This document shows, in pieces, positions 28,328-37,258 of a stretch of DNA of 64,000 nt. The translations under genes were made by a program, and so were the position numbers. The stretch covers positions 62,001 through 126,000 of the forward strand of contig CAJTDQ010000004.1 of the NCBI GenBank assembly GCA_910574895.1. The letters run 5' to 3'. The DNA is from Eubacteriaceae bacterium (GTDB taxonomy: Bacteria > Bacillota > Clostridia > Lachnospirales > Lachnospiraceae). Each line of letters opens with the position of its first letter. Position 1 is the first letter of the stretch. The notes below the pieces were generated by a model that saw nothing but the letters and a program-made list of their open reading frames with translations, ran no database searches and was not told the origin of the DNA.

Positions 28328-29448
28328 GTATGTATGATTTTTTAATAGTAGGAGCAGGTCTTTTTGGAAGTATTTTTGCTCATGAGGCAAATAAGGCAGG
28401 GAAGAGAGTTTTAGTTATTGACAAGAGGTCTCATATCGCAGGAAATATTTATACAGAGAATATGGATGGAATTCAGGTGCATAAATACGGAGCACATATA
28501 TTCCACACGAACAATAAAGAAGTATGGGATTATGTCAACCAATTTGCTGGGTTTAACAGATATACTAATTCACCAGTGGCGGTGTATAAGGATGAACTAT
28601 ATAATCTTCCTTTCAATATGAATACGTTCAGCCGTATGTGGGGAGTGAAAACTCCGGAGGAGGCAAAGAATAAGATTGATGAGCAGGTAAAAGAAGCAGG
28701 AATAAAAGAACCACAGAATTTGGAAGAACAGGCAATTTCTATGGTTGGTAAGGATATATATGAAAAACTGATAGAAGGATATACGGGGAAACAGTGGGGA
28801 AGACCGTGTAGGGAGCTGCCAAGTTTTATTATTAAAAGACTACCGGTAAGATTTACCTATGATAACAACTACTTTAATGATAGATACCAAGGGATACCAA
28901 CAGGTGGATATACACAGATTATTGAAAGAATGCTGGAGGGTGTGGAAGTAAAACTGAATACCGACTTTTTTGAACAAAAAGAGGAATTAATGAAACAGGC
29001 AGAAAAAGTTGTATTTACGGGAATGATTGATGAATATTTTGATTATTGTTATGGTGAATTGGAGTACCGTTCTTTGAGATTTGAAACTGAGAAGCTGGAT
29101 GTTGATAATTATCAGGGGAATGCAGTGGTTAATTACACCGAGTATGATGTACCATACACAAGGATTATTGAGCATAAACATTTTGAATTTTTATGTCAGG
29201 GAGAAAAGAATGGTTCTATACAAGGAACTGTTATTACAAGGGAGTATCCGTCTGATTGGCAGAAGGGGGATGAACCTTATTATCCAATGAATGACAACAG
29301 AAACAATAAACTTTATGCAAAGTATAAAAAACTGGCAGAACAGGAAGCGGATGTAATTTTCGGAGGAAGGCTGGGAATGTATAAGTACTATGATATGCAT
29401 AATGTAGTCGAAGAGGCATTAAATACTGTTGATAAATGCTTAAATTAA
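28324..29448 (+). CDS. glf: UDP-galactopyranose mutase
   Basis: This FAD enzyme converts UDP-galactopyranose to UDP-galactofuranose, so the polymer probably contains galactofuranose. The 374-residue protein starts YDFLIVGAGLFGSIFAHEA (GxGxxG for FAD), then has HKYGAHIFHTNN, a GKQWG segment and RFTYDNNYFNDRYQGIP, all typical of Glf. The ATGA overlaps the previous gene. A second ATG at 28330 has a better-spaced AAAGG and would shorten the protein by two residues. Confidence 0.97.
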   Translation: MSMYDFLIVGAGLFGSIFAHEANKAGKRVLVIDKRSHIAGNIYTENMDGIQVHKYGAHIFHTNNKEVWDYVNQFAGFNRYTNSPVAVYKDELYNLPFNMNTFSRMWGVKTPEEAKNKIDEQVKEAGIKEPQNLEEQAISMVGKDIYEKLIEGYTGKQWGRPCRELPSFIIKRLPVRFTYDNNYFNDRYQGIPTGGYTQIIERMLEGVEVKLNTDFFEQKEELMKQAEKVVFTGMIDEYFDYCYGELEYRSLRFETEKLDVDNYQGNAVVNYTEYDVPYTRIIEHKHFEFLCQGEKNGSIQGTVITREYPSDWQKGDEPYYPMNDNRNNKLYAKYKKLAEQEADVIFGGRLGMYKYYDMHNVVEEALNTVDKCLN

Positions 29449-29538
29449 TTGCAAAATATGGCGGTAAATGATAAAATATAGACATTTATAATATATTATT
29501 AAAGTTATTAAATTATAGAAAAGGAGAAATGATTTATT

Positions 29539-30567
29539 ATGAATATTGTTGTGACAGGCGGAGCCGGTTTTATCGGGAGTAATTTTGTTTATTTAGAATT
29601 GGAAAAACATCCAGAGGACAAAATTATCTGTCTGGATAAGTTAACATATGCAGGGAATCTTGCAACATTAGAAGATGCAATGAAAAATCCTAATTTTAGA
29701 TTTGTAAAGGGAGATATTGCAGATAAGGAATTTGTGGAGAATTTGTTTGAAGAGGAGAAGCCGGATATTGTAGTAAACTTTGCTGCAGAATCTCATGTGG
29801 ATCGTTCTATAGAGGACCCGGGCATATTTCTGAAAACAAATATAATGGGAACTCAGGTATTAATGGATGCATGTAGAAAGTATGGAATTAAGAGATACCA
29901 TCAGGTATCAACGGATGAAGTCTATGGTGATCTGCCTTTAGACAGACCTGATTTATTCTTTACGGAAGATACACCAATTCATACATCATCACCATATTCA
30001 TCATCAAAGGCGGGAGCAGATTTGTTAGTAATGGCATATTACAGAACATATGGTCTGCCGGTTACAATTACAAGATGCAGTAATAATTACGGTCCGTATC
30101 ATTTCCCGGAGAAACTGATACCATTGATTATTGCCAGAGCTTTAGCAGATGAAAGTCTTCCGGTATATGGAAAGGGAGAGAATGTAAGAGACTGGTTATA
30201 TGTAAAAGACCATTGTATTGCTATAGATCTAGTAATGCGTGAGGGAAAGGTAGGCGAGGTTTACAATGTAGGAGGACATAACGAGAAATCGAATCTGGAA
30301 GTGGTAAAGACAGTCCTACAGCAGTTAGGAAAACCGGAAAGCCTGATCACTTTTGTGACAGACAGACCGGGTCATGACATGAGATATGCCATTGATCCTA
30401 CAAAGATTCATAATGATTTAGGATGGCTTCCGGAAACGAAGTTTGAGGACGGCATTAAGATGACAATTGACTGGTATTTAAACCATAAAGACTGGTGGGA
30501 GAATATTATAAGCGGCGAGTATCAGAATTATTTTGAAAAAATGTATGTAGATAAAGACAGAGCTTAG
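29539..30567 (+). CDS. rfbB: dTDP-glucose 4,6-dehydratase
   Basis: This is the second step of dTDP-L-rhamnose synthesis, making dTDP-4-keto-6-deoxyglucose. The 342-residue SDR protein has TGGAGFIGSNFV for NAD, AAESHVDRSI, the STDEVYGDL segment and the YSSSKAG catalytic Tyr/Lys. AAAGGAG lies upstream. It is followed by rfbD and rfbC; the thymidylyltransferase rfbA is not in the window. Confidence 0.97.
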   Translation: MNIVVTGGAGFIGSNFVYLELEKHPEDKIICLDKLTYAGNLATLEDAMKNPNFRFVKGDIADKEFVENLFEEEKPDIVVNFAAESHVDRSIEDPGIFLKTNIMGTQVLMDACRKYGIKRYHQVSTDEVYGDLPLDRPDLFFTEDTPIHTSSPYSSSKAGADLLVMAYYRTYGLPVTITRCSNNYGPYHFPEKLIPLIIARALADESLPVYGKGENVRDWLYVKDHCIAIDLVMREGKVGEVYNVGGHNEKSNLEVVKTVLQQLGKPESLITFVTDRPGHDMRYAIDPTKIHNDLGWLPETKFEDGIKMTIDWYLNHKDWWENIISGEYQNYFEKMYVDKDRA

Positions 30568-30584
30568 AAAAATAATAGACAACT

Positions 30585-30619
30585 AAAGGGGAGACAAAGA
30601 TTATTTCGTTCTCCCTTTT
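30585..30619 (+). terminator. Hairpin with T-rich 3' side between rfbB and rfbD
   Basis: AAAGGGGAGA at 30585-30594 pairs with the TCTCCCTTTT segment at 30610-30619 around a 15-base loop. Because the arm itself ends in T, it may act as a partial terminator or mRNA-stability structure inside the operon. rfbD needs transcripts to pass it unless it has its own promoter, and I see no strong one. Confidence 0.5.
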
Positions 30620-30639
30620 ATAAAATAGTAGGAGTAATA

Positions 30640-31512
30640 ATGAAGATTTTAGTAACAGGTGTAAAAGGACAATTAGGTTTTGATGTAGTTAAAGAATTAG
30701 AAAAACGAGGATATGAAGCCATCGGTGTAGATATTGAAGAAATGGATATTACAGATGAGGAGTCTGTAAACAGATTATTCAGCAAGGAGTCTCCAGAAGT
30801 AGTCGTTCATTGTGCGGCATGGACTGCAGTGGATGCTGCAGAGGATGAGGAGAATATTTCGAAAGTTTTTGCGGTAAACAAAACGGGAACAGAATATATT
30901 GCAACAGCATGCGAAAAAATAAATGCAAAACTGTTATTTTTAAGTACCGATTATGTATTTGACGGACAGGGTCAAGAACCTTGGAAAACAGAAGATGAAA
31001 GGAATCCATTAAATGTTTATGGTCAGTCAAAGGCTGAGGCGGAGATTGCTATTCAGAAAATAATGGAGAAATATTTTATCGTAAGAATCTCATGGGTTTT
31101 TGGAAAGAATGGAAAAAATTTCGTAAAGACAATGTTAAATTTAGGAAAAACACATGATAAAATAACAGTTGTAAATGATCAGGTTGGGAGTCCGACATAT
31201 ACTTATGATTTGGCACGATTGCTTGTTGATATGGCAGAAAGCGATAAATATGGTATTTATCATGCAGCAAATGAGGGAGAATTTATCAGCTGGTATGATT
31301 TTACAGTAGAAATTATGAAACAGGCTGGTAAGATAGATGATAAATATAACCATGTAGAAATAATTCCCGTAGGAAGTGAACAGTATCCGTCCAAGGCAAA
31401 GCGACCATCTAACAGTAGAATGGAAAAGGGCAAATTGAAAGAAAAAGGATTTGAACCATTGCCAACATGGCAGGATGCGGTTGCAAGATATATTCGAGAA
31501 ATAATGGAATAG
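30640..31512 (+). CDS. rfbD: dTDP-4-dehydrorhamnose reductase
   Basis: The last step of dTDP-L-rhamnose synthesis, an NAD(P)H-dependent reduction. The 290-residue SDR protein shows TGVKGQLGFDVVKEL, HCAAWTAVDAAE, STDYVFDGQG and YGQSKAEAE (catalytic Tyr and Lys), then RISWVFG. GGAG precedes the ATG after the 30585-30619 hairpin. Confidence 0.96.
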   Translation: MKILVTGVKGQLGFDVVKELEKRGYEAIGVDIEEMDITDEESVNRLFSKESPEVVVHCAAWTAVDAAEDEENISKVFAVNKTGTEYIATACEKINAKLLFLSTDYVFDGQGQEPWKTEDERNPLNVYGQSKAEAEIAIQKIMEKYFIVRISWVFGKNGKNFVKTMLNLGKTHDKITVVNDQVGSPTYTYDLARLLVDMAESDKYGIYHAANEGEFISWYDFTVEIMKQAGKIDDKYNHVEIIPVGSEQYPSKAKRPSNSRMEKGKLKEKGFEPLPTWQDAVARYIREIME

Positions 31513-31546
31513 TAATTGATAAACATATGAAGGAGAGATAAAGATT

Positions 31547-32149
31547 ATGGGACAGATTAAAGTAACAAAAACGAATATAAAGGATTTGGTTGTTATAGAG
31601 CCAACAGTTCATGGGGATGACAGAGGATATTTTATGGAAACCTATAATCAGAATGATATGAAAGAAGCAGGGATTGATGTAGAATTCGTTCAAGATAATC
31701 AATCTATGAGTACAAAAGGAGTACTGAGAGGACTACATTACCAGAAAGAATTTCCACAGGCAAAGCTTGTCAGAGTAATAAAAGGGGAAGTTTTCGATGT
31801 GGCAGTAGATTTGAGAAGAGATTCTGAAACATATGGGGAGTGGTTTGGAATTCGTTTGTCAGAGGAAAATAAAAAGCAGTTTTATGTTCCGGCAGGTTTT
31901 GCTCACGGATTTTTAGTATTGTCCGATGAAGCTGAGTTTTGCTATAAGGTAACGGATTTTTATCATCCGGGAGATGAAGGTGGTATTGCATGGAATGATC
32001 CTGATTTAGGAATTGAGTGGCCTGGTGTTGCAGGTGAATATCAGGGGAATGCATCACCGGATGGATATGCAATGGAAGATGGAACACTTCTTAAATTGAG
32101 TGATAAGGATAAATTGATGAAGGGATTAAAAGACACATTTAAATTTTAG
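31547..32149 (+). CDS. rfbC: dTDP-4-dehydrorhamnose 3,5-epimerase
   Basis: This enzyme epimerises C3 and C5 of dTDP-4-keto-6-deoxyglucose. The 200-residue cupin has HGDDRGYFMETYN near the start, the GVLRGLHYQKEFPQAKLVRV motif with the catalytic His at about 65, and YVPAGFAHGF. GAAGGAGAG lies before the ATG. With rfbB and rfbD it supports rhamnose in the polymer. Confidence 0.97.
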   Translation: MGQIKVTKTNIKDLVVIEPTVHGDDRGYFMETYNQNDMKEAGIDVEFVQDNQSMSTKGVLRGLHYQKEFPQAKLVRVIKGEVFDVAVDLRRDSETYGEWFGIRLSEENKKQFYVPAGFAHGFLVLSDEAEFCYKVTDFYHPGDEGGIAWNDPDLGIEWPGVAGEYQGNASPDGYAMEDGTLLKLSDKDKLMKGLKDTFKF

Positions 32150-32179
32150 TATAATAAACAGGATTGATGGGGTATACAA

Positions 32180-33289
32180 ATGAAAGAAAAGAGAAAGATT
32201 TTACATGTTGTGGAAGCTATGGGTGGTGGTGTTTTTACATATTTAGTAGAACTGGCAAATGGAATGTGTGAAGACTTTGATGTAACCATTGCGCTTGGAA
32301 TTAGGAGTGAAACACCAGAGAATTATGAGAGTTATTTTGACGAACGTGTATCTTTGGTGCAAGTAGAAAACTTTACAAGAGGTTTAAATCCGGTCAAAGA
32401 TTTAAGAGCCTGTATTGAATTGAAAAAAATTGTAAAGGATGTGAAGCCGGATATTATTCATTTGCATTCATCGAAGGCGGGAGCTATCGGACGTATGGTC
32501 TTTAGTGGCAGAAAATATACAATGTTCTTTACGCCTCATGGTTACAGCTTTTTGATGCAGGATATTTCCGGATTAAAAAGAAAGGTTTATAAAGTTATTG
32601 AGAAAATATGTGGAAAACGAAATTGCATCACTGTGGCATGTGGAGAAAGTGAATGGGAGCAGGGCAGTAAGATTGCTAAAAAATCTACTTTTATAAGTAA
32701 TGGAATTAATATTAATAAGATTCAAAAATTAATTGATTCTGCAGAAGAAGTTGAGAGGGAAGAAAATCACAAGTTTACAGTTTATACAGTTGGAAGAGCT
32801 GATTTTCAAAAAAATCCAACCTTGTTTAATGAGATTGCAAAAAGACTTCCTCATATTCAGTTTGTCTGGATAGGAGATGGTGAGAGAAGGGATAAGTTGA
32901 CCAGCTCGAACATTAAAGTAACCGGATGGTTAGAAAACGGTCAGGCACTAAGCAATGCAAAAAGTTATGATGTGTTTATTCTTGCATCGAGATATGAAGG
33001 ACTTCCTATATCATTACTTGAAGCGATGTATATGAAAAAACTATGTGTTGTAAGTAATGTAGTAGGAAACCGTGATGTTATTCGCAACAATCATTCAGGA
33101 TACGTCTGCAATAATTTAGAAGAGTTTGTAGAGGTAATAGGAAGACTGGAGCGAGAGGGAATAGAGCAGAGAATTGTGGACCATGCTTATAATGCTATAA
33201 TTAATCATTTTAATAGTGGCTGGCTGGTAGAGAAGTATGAGGAACTTTACATTGAGCAGTTAAATAGCCGTTTAAAGGATAGAAAGTAA
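32180..33289 (+). CDS. GT4-family glycosyltransferase
   Basis: The 369-residue GT-B enzyme begins KILHVVEAMGGGVFTYLVEL, with DIIHLHSSKAGAIGRM at about 92-107. Its donor domain has YTVGRADFQKNPTLFNEIA and ASRYEGLPISLLEAM, the E-x7-E region. This N-terminus resembles EpsD/CapJ-like GT4 enzymes. It directly follows rfbC (30-base gap) and may use dTDP-rhamnose, but that is inference. Confidence 0.87.
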   Translation: MKEKRKILHVVEAMGGGVFTYLVELANGMCEDFDVTIALGIRSETPENYESYFDERVSLVQVENFTRGLNPVKDLRACIELKKIVKDVKPDIIHLHSSKAGAIGRMVFSGRKYTMFFTPHGYSFLMQDISGLKRKVYKVIEKICGKRNCITVACGESEWEQGSKIAKKSTFISNGININKIQKLIDSAEEVEREENHKFTVYTVGRADFQKNPTLFNEIAKRLPHIQFVWIGDGERRDKLTSSNIKVTGWLENGQALSNAKSYDVFILASRYEGLPISLLEAMYMKKLCVVSNVVGNRDVIRNNHSGYVCNNLEEFVEVIGRLEREGIEQRIVDHAYNAIINHFNSGWLVEKYEELYIEQLNSRLKDRK

Positions 33290-33328
33290 CATGTGAATAA
33301 GATTCGCTGGGAGATAAAGGTATTTAAA

Positions 33329-33781
33329 ATGAAGATGATTAAGATTTGGTGCCATATAAAGGCAATGATAAAAAAGATAGTATATAAAATTGTATTTGGC
33401 AGAAAACTTCAGATTGGCAAGGGAACTACGTGGAGACATGATTTTCATATTGCTATTGAAGGCAAAGGCAAAATTGAGATAGGTAAGAACTGCTTTTTTA
33501 ATAATGGCTGTTCTCTGAATGCATTAGAACGTGTATGCATTGGGGAAGGTACGATATTTGGCTCTAATAGTCATGTATATGATCATAATCACAGATTCAG
33601 GGATGAAAGTGAGTCGATTAAAGAACAGGGATATAGTGTGGCCGAGACTGTTATTGGCAAACACTGTTGGATAGGGACAAATGTGGTGATATGCAAAGGT
33701 GTGCATATTGGGGATAACTGTACTATTGGTGCCGGAGTAGTAGTAAGAGAAAATGTGGCAGACGGAAGTATTGTCAGTTAA
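33329..33781 (+). CDS. Hexapeptide-repeat (left-handed beta-helix) acetyltransferase
   Basis: About 150 residues of a LbH acyltransferase: repeating [I/V]G-x-N/D-C turns (IEIGKNCFFNNGCSLNALERVCIGEGTIFG...), a DHNH segment, then IGKHCWIGTNVVICKGVHIGDNCTIGAGVVV. It would transfer an acetyl group from acetyl-CoA to a sugar. AAAGG eight bases before the ATG at 33329 favours this start over a GTG at 33293. The usual C-terminal GNPAKVIK segment is missing, as the protein stops at GSIVS, so it may be slightly truncated. Confidence 0.85.
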   Translation: MKMIKIWCHIKAMIKKIVYKIVFGRKLQIGKGTTWRHDFHIAIEGKGKIEIGKNCFFNNGCSLNALERVCIGEGTIFGSNSHVYDHNHRFRDESESIKEQGYSVAETVIGKHCWIGTNVVICKGVHIGDNCTIGAGVVVRENVADGSIVS

Positions 33782-33810
33782 AAAGTACAGAATTATTTTT
33801 TAGACAAAAC

Positions 33811-33839
33811 TTGATTAATATATAAAAATCATATAGAAT
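33811..33839 (+). promoter_or_regulatory. Possible internal promoter before the second half of the locus
   Basis: TTGATT at 33811-33816 and TAGAAT at 33834-33839 have a 17-base spacer. They lie in the 151-base gap before the GT4 gene at 33933, one of the few sizeable gaps in the locus. Confidence 0.45.
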
Positions 33840-33932
33840 ACTATCGATAAAATTATGGCGGCATTGAACGAATAATGTCGGCAGGAAAAGAACGAACAGG
33901 TTAGGGATTTAAATTTAGGCAGGGTGGATAAT

Positions 33933-35054
33933 ATGGAACCAATACACGTACTTGTACTGGATACGGTAATGGACCGTGGCGGTGCTGAAGCTATGATAAT
34001 GAACTATATGCGAAAGATTGACCGTGAGGTTATAAAGTTTGATTTTCTCACAAATAGGGATTATAGAGCAGCATATGAAGATGAGATAGAGCGTCTTGGC
34101 GGAAAAGTTTATCATATGTGCCCTATGTATCCGGGAAAATTCAGACAATATAAAAAAGAAGTAAGGGAATTCTTAACAGAACATCCGGAATACAAAATTA
34201 TACACAGTAATTTGGAGGAAAGAAGTTATCTGCCATTAAAAGTGGCAAAAAAAATGGGAGTACCTGTGAGAATTTCACATTCTCATAACAGACCGTTGGG
34301 GATTAATCCCAAACTAATAGTCAGATATTATTTTCGGTTCATGCTAAAATATTACAACACGCATAAGTTTGCTTGTGGCGTGGAGGCAGGTGACTGGCTG
34401 TATGGCAGAAAAAATCGTAATGAAGTGATTGTGATGAAGAATGCGGTAGATGGCTTGCAATATAGATATGACAGACAGACTCAGGATTCCATGCGGGAAG
34501 AACTGGGAATTCAGGGAAAAAAAGTAATCGGTCATGTCGGAAGATTTTTTCCTCAGAAAAACCATGGTTTTTTAATAGATATTTTTAAGGCTGTACATGA
34601 TAAAGACAGTAATACAGTGCTGTTACTGGTAGGCGGTGGAGAAGCTGATGATGCTCTAAAAAATCAGATACGTGATAAAGTGGAGAGTCTTGGCCTTACG
34701 GATTGTGTGCAGTTTCTTGGTGTACGTGAAGATGTGGACAAGGTTGTTCAGACATTTGATGTGTTTCTTCTACCATCCTTGTTTGAAGGACTTCCTGTAA
34801 CGATGGTGGAGGCACAGGCGGCAGGTTTGCCATGTGTTATTTCAGATAAGGTTCCGATTCAGTGTGACATTACCGGAAATGTAGATGTTGTGGCATTGGA
34901 GGACAGTGTAGACAAATGGGCTGATGTCACACTAGACAGAGCATACCATTTTGAAAAATATGATACATATCAGCAGATAGTAGAAGCAGGATTTGATATT
35001 AAAGCACAGGCAGAATGGCTGGAAGCGTTTTATAAAGAGGTATTAGAAACGTAA
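33933..35054 (+). CDS. GT4-family glycosyltransferase (EpsF-like)
   Basis: The 373-residue GT-B enzyme starts HVLVLDTVMDRGGAEAMIMNY, a very common EpsF/EpsD-type opening. It has IIHSNLEERSYLPLKVAKKMGVPVRISHSHN in the acceptor domain and PSLFEGLPVTMVEAQAAG in the donor domain. The ATG at 33933 has AGGGTGG upstream; an in-frame GTG at 33924 overlaps that site. Confidence 0.88.
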   Translation: MEPIHVLVLDTVMDRGGAEAMIMNYMRKIDREVIKFDFLTNRDYRAAYEDEIERLGGKVYHMCPMYPGKFRQYKKEVREFLTEHPEYKIIHSNLEERSYLPLKVAKKMGVPVRISHSHNRPLGINPKLIVRYYFRFMLKYYNTHKFACGVEAGDWLYGRKNRNEVIVMKNAVDGLQYRYDRQTQDSMREELGIQGKKVIGHVGRFFPQKNHGFLIDIFKAVHDKDSNTVLLLVGGGEADDALKNQIRDKVESLGLTDCVQFLGVREDVDKVVQTFDVFLLPSLFEGLPVTMVEAQAAGLPCVISDKVPIQCDITGNVDVVALEDSVDKWADVTLDRAYHFEKYDTYQQIVEAGFDIKAQAEWLEAFYKEVLET

Positions 35055-35121
35055 AATAAATGTAGGTTATACGAACAGGATAATAGAAAAGATTTGAAGG
35101 GGTTATATTAGTTTAATAGAG

Positions 35122-36126
35122 ATGAATAAGAGGGATTTTTCAATAGAATTTATAAGAGTAGCAGCGATGTTTATGATAATTATTGATCATATATTGTGTA
35201 GAATAACATTTCCTGGTGTGGCTTTAATTATTCAGGTGTGTAATTCAGGAGTATTTCTGTTTTTATTTATTTCAGGATTTTTATTTGGAAAAAAAGAAAT
35301 AAAAAATTGGTGTGAGTGGTTTAAGAAAAGATGTTTAAGAATTTTAATACCATTATGGATTTTTGCGGCCATAGATATTCTGATTGAATATTTGTTATGG
35401 CATCAGTTTTATCCGGAGCATATTCTTTTATATGCATTTAATCTGCAAGGGATTAAGGTTGCAACAATCGGCTCTATTAATCTATGGTTTGTTACGCTTA
35501 TCATGATTTGCTATTTGATTACCCCGTTGATTCAATGGGTAAAAATGAGAAGTGGAATGTTCTTAAAGGCTGTTGTAACATTATTGATTGTACTACAAAT
35601 GATTTTAGCGTATGTTACAGATATCGGACTATTTGGGAATCATACTTTAAGTTGGTGTATTATAGCAGTACTTGTATATGGAACAGGGTATATCGTTGGA
35701 GATAAAATATTGGCTTATAGTAAGAGCTATAAAAGTATGATTATCAGTTTAATGATCTTGTTAATTGGAGTATTGGCTACAGTTTTCGGAAAAAAACTGT
35801 TAAATGAAACAGTTTTTTATGAGAGAATTTTGTCTGTTTATGGAATGATATGTATTGACCAATTTCTTATTTTACTTTTTTATAAATTAGGAAGTTACAT
35901 TCATAACATAAAATTAAAAAATATAATTCAACATTTTGACAGAATATCTTATGAGTTCTATATTGTTCACGGTATTGTTATCAGTGCAGTGACAGAAACA
36001 ATATTAAGGAATAATGGGACGATAATATATATGTTTACCAGTGTCTTGTTTTCATATGTCGTTGCAATAATATTGCATATATTTTGTAAGGTACCTTTGA
36101 AAACAATGTATAAACAAAAAAGATAA
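35122..36126 (+). CDS. Acyltransferase-3 family membrane protein
   Basis: The 334-residue protein has about ten membrane segments. It opens FSIEFIRVAAMFMIIIDHILC, in which the R-x10-H pattern marks acyltransferase-3 enzymes, and later has NLWFVTLIMICYLITPLI. Likely role: O-acetylation of the polymer or its lipid-linked unit. The ribosome site is poor. Confidence 0.86.
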   Translation: MNKRDFSIEFIRVAAMFMIIIDHILCRITFPGVALIIQVCNSGVFLFLFISGFLFGKKEIKNWCEWFKKRCLRILIPLWIFAAIDILIEYLLWHQFYPEHILLYAFNLQGIKVATIGSINLWFVTLIMICYLITPLIQWVKMRSGMFLKAVVTLLIVLQMILAYVTDIGLFGNHTLSWCIIAVLVYGTGYIVGDKILAYSKSYKSMIISLMILLIGVLATVFGKKLLNETVFYERILSVYGMICIDQFLILLFYKLGSYIHNIKLKNIIQHFDRISYEFYIVHGIVISAVTETILRNNGTIIYMFTSVLFSYVVAIILHIFCKVPLKTMYKQKR

Positions 36127-36142
36127 GTAAGAGGATTTGAAA

Positions 36143-37243
36143 TTGGATTTGCAGCAAAGAAAAATCAGACAACAAAATAGAGATTTGGCGATAAAGCTTA
36201 TTATACCAGTAGCAATACTGGCAAAAATTATATATATATACTTCTTGCCACCCAGATACTTTTTTGATAGCTGGAGAATGGTAGCCATGTTGACAGATAA
36301 TGGAAGCATGGGAGCATGGACAGGATATCAGGATGCTGTGGAGTTTCATGCAAAGATTAATGTTTTAAATCTTACCGATGTAAATCAGTTTTCTATCTTT
36401 TATGGAATGATTATGACGCCATTGATTATATTTATGGTATCTAAAGTGCAGGAAATGGAAATGAAAGAAGTTCTTTTTACACTGATGGCTACAGGCGTTC
36501 TTAATATTTATGTTTTTACTATAAATAAAGAGATGATTCAGATTATGTATTTTTTTGCAATCTATATAGTTGTTAGTCTGCCTATAAAAAACACACTGGT
36601 AAAAATTATAGGATGTGCGTTGGTTTATTATTGGGAAAGCCTTAATTTTCGAAGTTATTATATACTTATGGCAGCAATGAGTATTTTTCTATATTTTATC
36701 TTTGTAGGGCTGAAGAAAAGAAGAAAAATAGGAAAAATGCTTATTGCGTTTACAGTGGTCTTGTGTTTTGCAGGCGTTTTTATATTTTTTTATATAAGTC
36801 AGTTTGTTTCTTATGAGGATTATAGAGATGCATTAAATATCAGGGATAATTCCACAAGCACAATCAGAGAAGCCGGGGGAGCTAACTCGGCTATATATAA
36901 TCCTATTGAAGTAAATGATAATTTTGGGATATTTATGTTCGATTATATTATTAATGCTGTAAGAATGATGATACCTGTAGAGCTTTTGGTTAAGAGTCCT
37001 GGTTATGCACCTTTTTTTGTTTATCAGATATTTATTTTAATATATTTATTTAGGACAATTAGGAATTTGAAACAGATTAATAATAAAATGGTAGTAGTTT
37101 TATCGTGTTTTGGGGCATATTTCTTTGGTTCTGTTGTTTTTGAACCTGATTTCGGTTCCTGGGTTAGACATGAGGCTACAACATTTCCAATAATGCAGTT
37201 GATGGCACTTCAAAGTTATAATTATGATGAAAATAATATATAG
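36143..37243 (+). CDS. Multi-pass membrane protein, possible second Wzy polymerase
   Basis: About 366 residues with roughly eight to nine membrane segments and a hydrophilic loop (about 230-275) between later segments, a Wzy/EpsG-like layout. There are no ATG starts near the N-terminus. The frame has TTG at 36137 and at 36143, and GAGG is better spaced for 36143. No motif proves polymerase function; the context (a second set of flippase and GT genes follows) supports it. Confidence 0.5.
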   Translation: MDLQQRKIRQQNRDLAIKLIIPVAILAKIIYIYFLPPRYFFDSWRMVAMLTDNGSMGAWTGYQDAVEFHAKINVLNLTDVNQFSIFYGMIMTPLIIFMVSKVQEMEMKEVLFTLMATGVLNIYVFTINKEMIQIMYFFAIYIVVSLPIKNTLVKIIGCALVYYWESLNFRSYYILMAAMSIFLYFIFVGLKKRRKIGKMLIAFTVVLCFAGVFIFFYISQFVSYEDYRDALNIRDNSTSTIREAGGANSAIYNPIEVNDNFGIFMFDYIINAVRMMIPVELLVKSPGYAPFFVYQIFILIYLFRTIRNLKQINNKMVVVLSCFGAYFFGSVVFEPDFGSWVRHEATTFPIMQLMALQSYNYDENNI

Positions 37244-37258
37244 AAATGGGTAAGTAAT

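Noticed and set aside
36137-37243. Calling the membrane protein a definite Wzy polymerase
   Set aside because: Topology alone fits several membrane families; kept only as a possibility.
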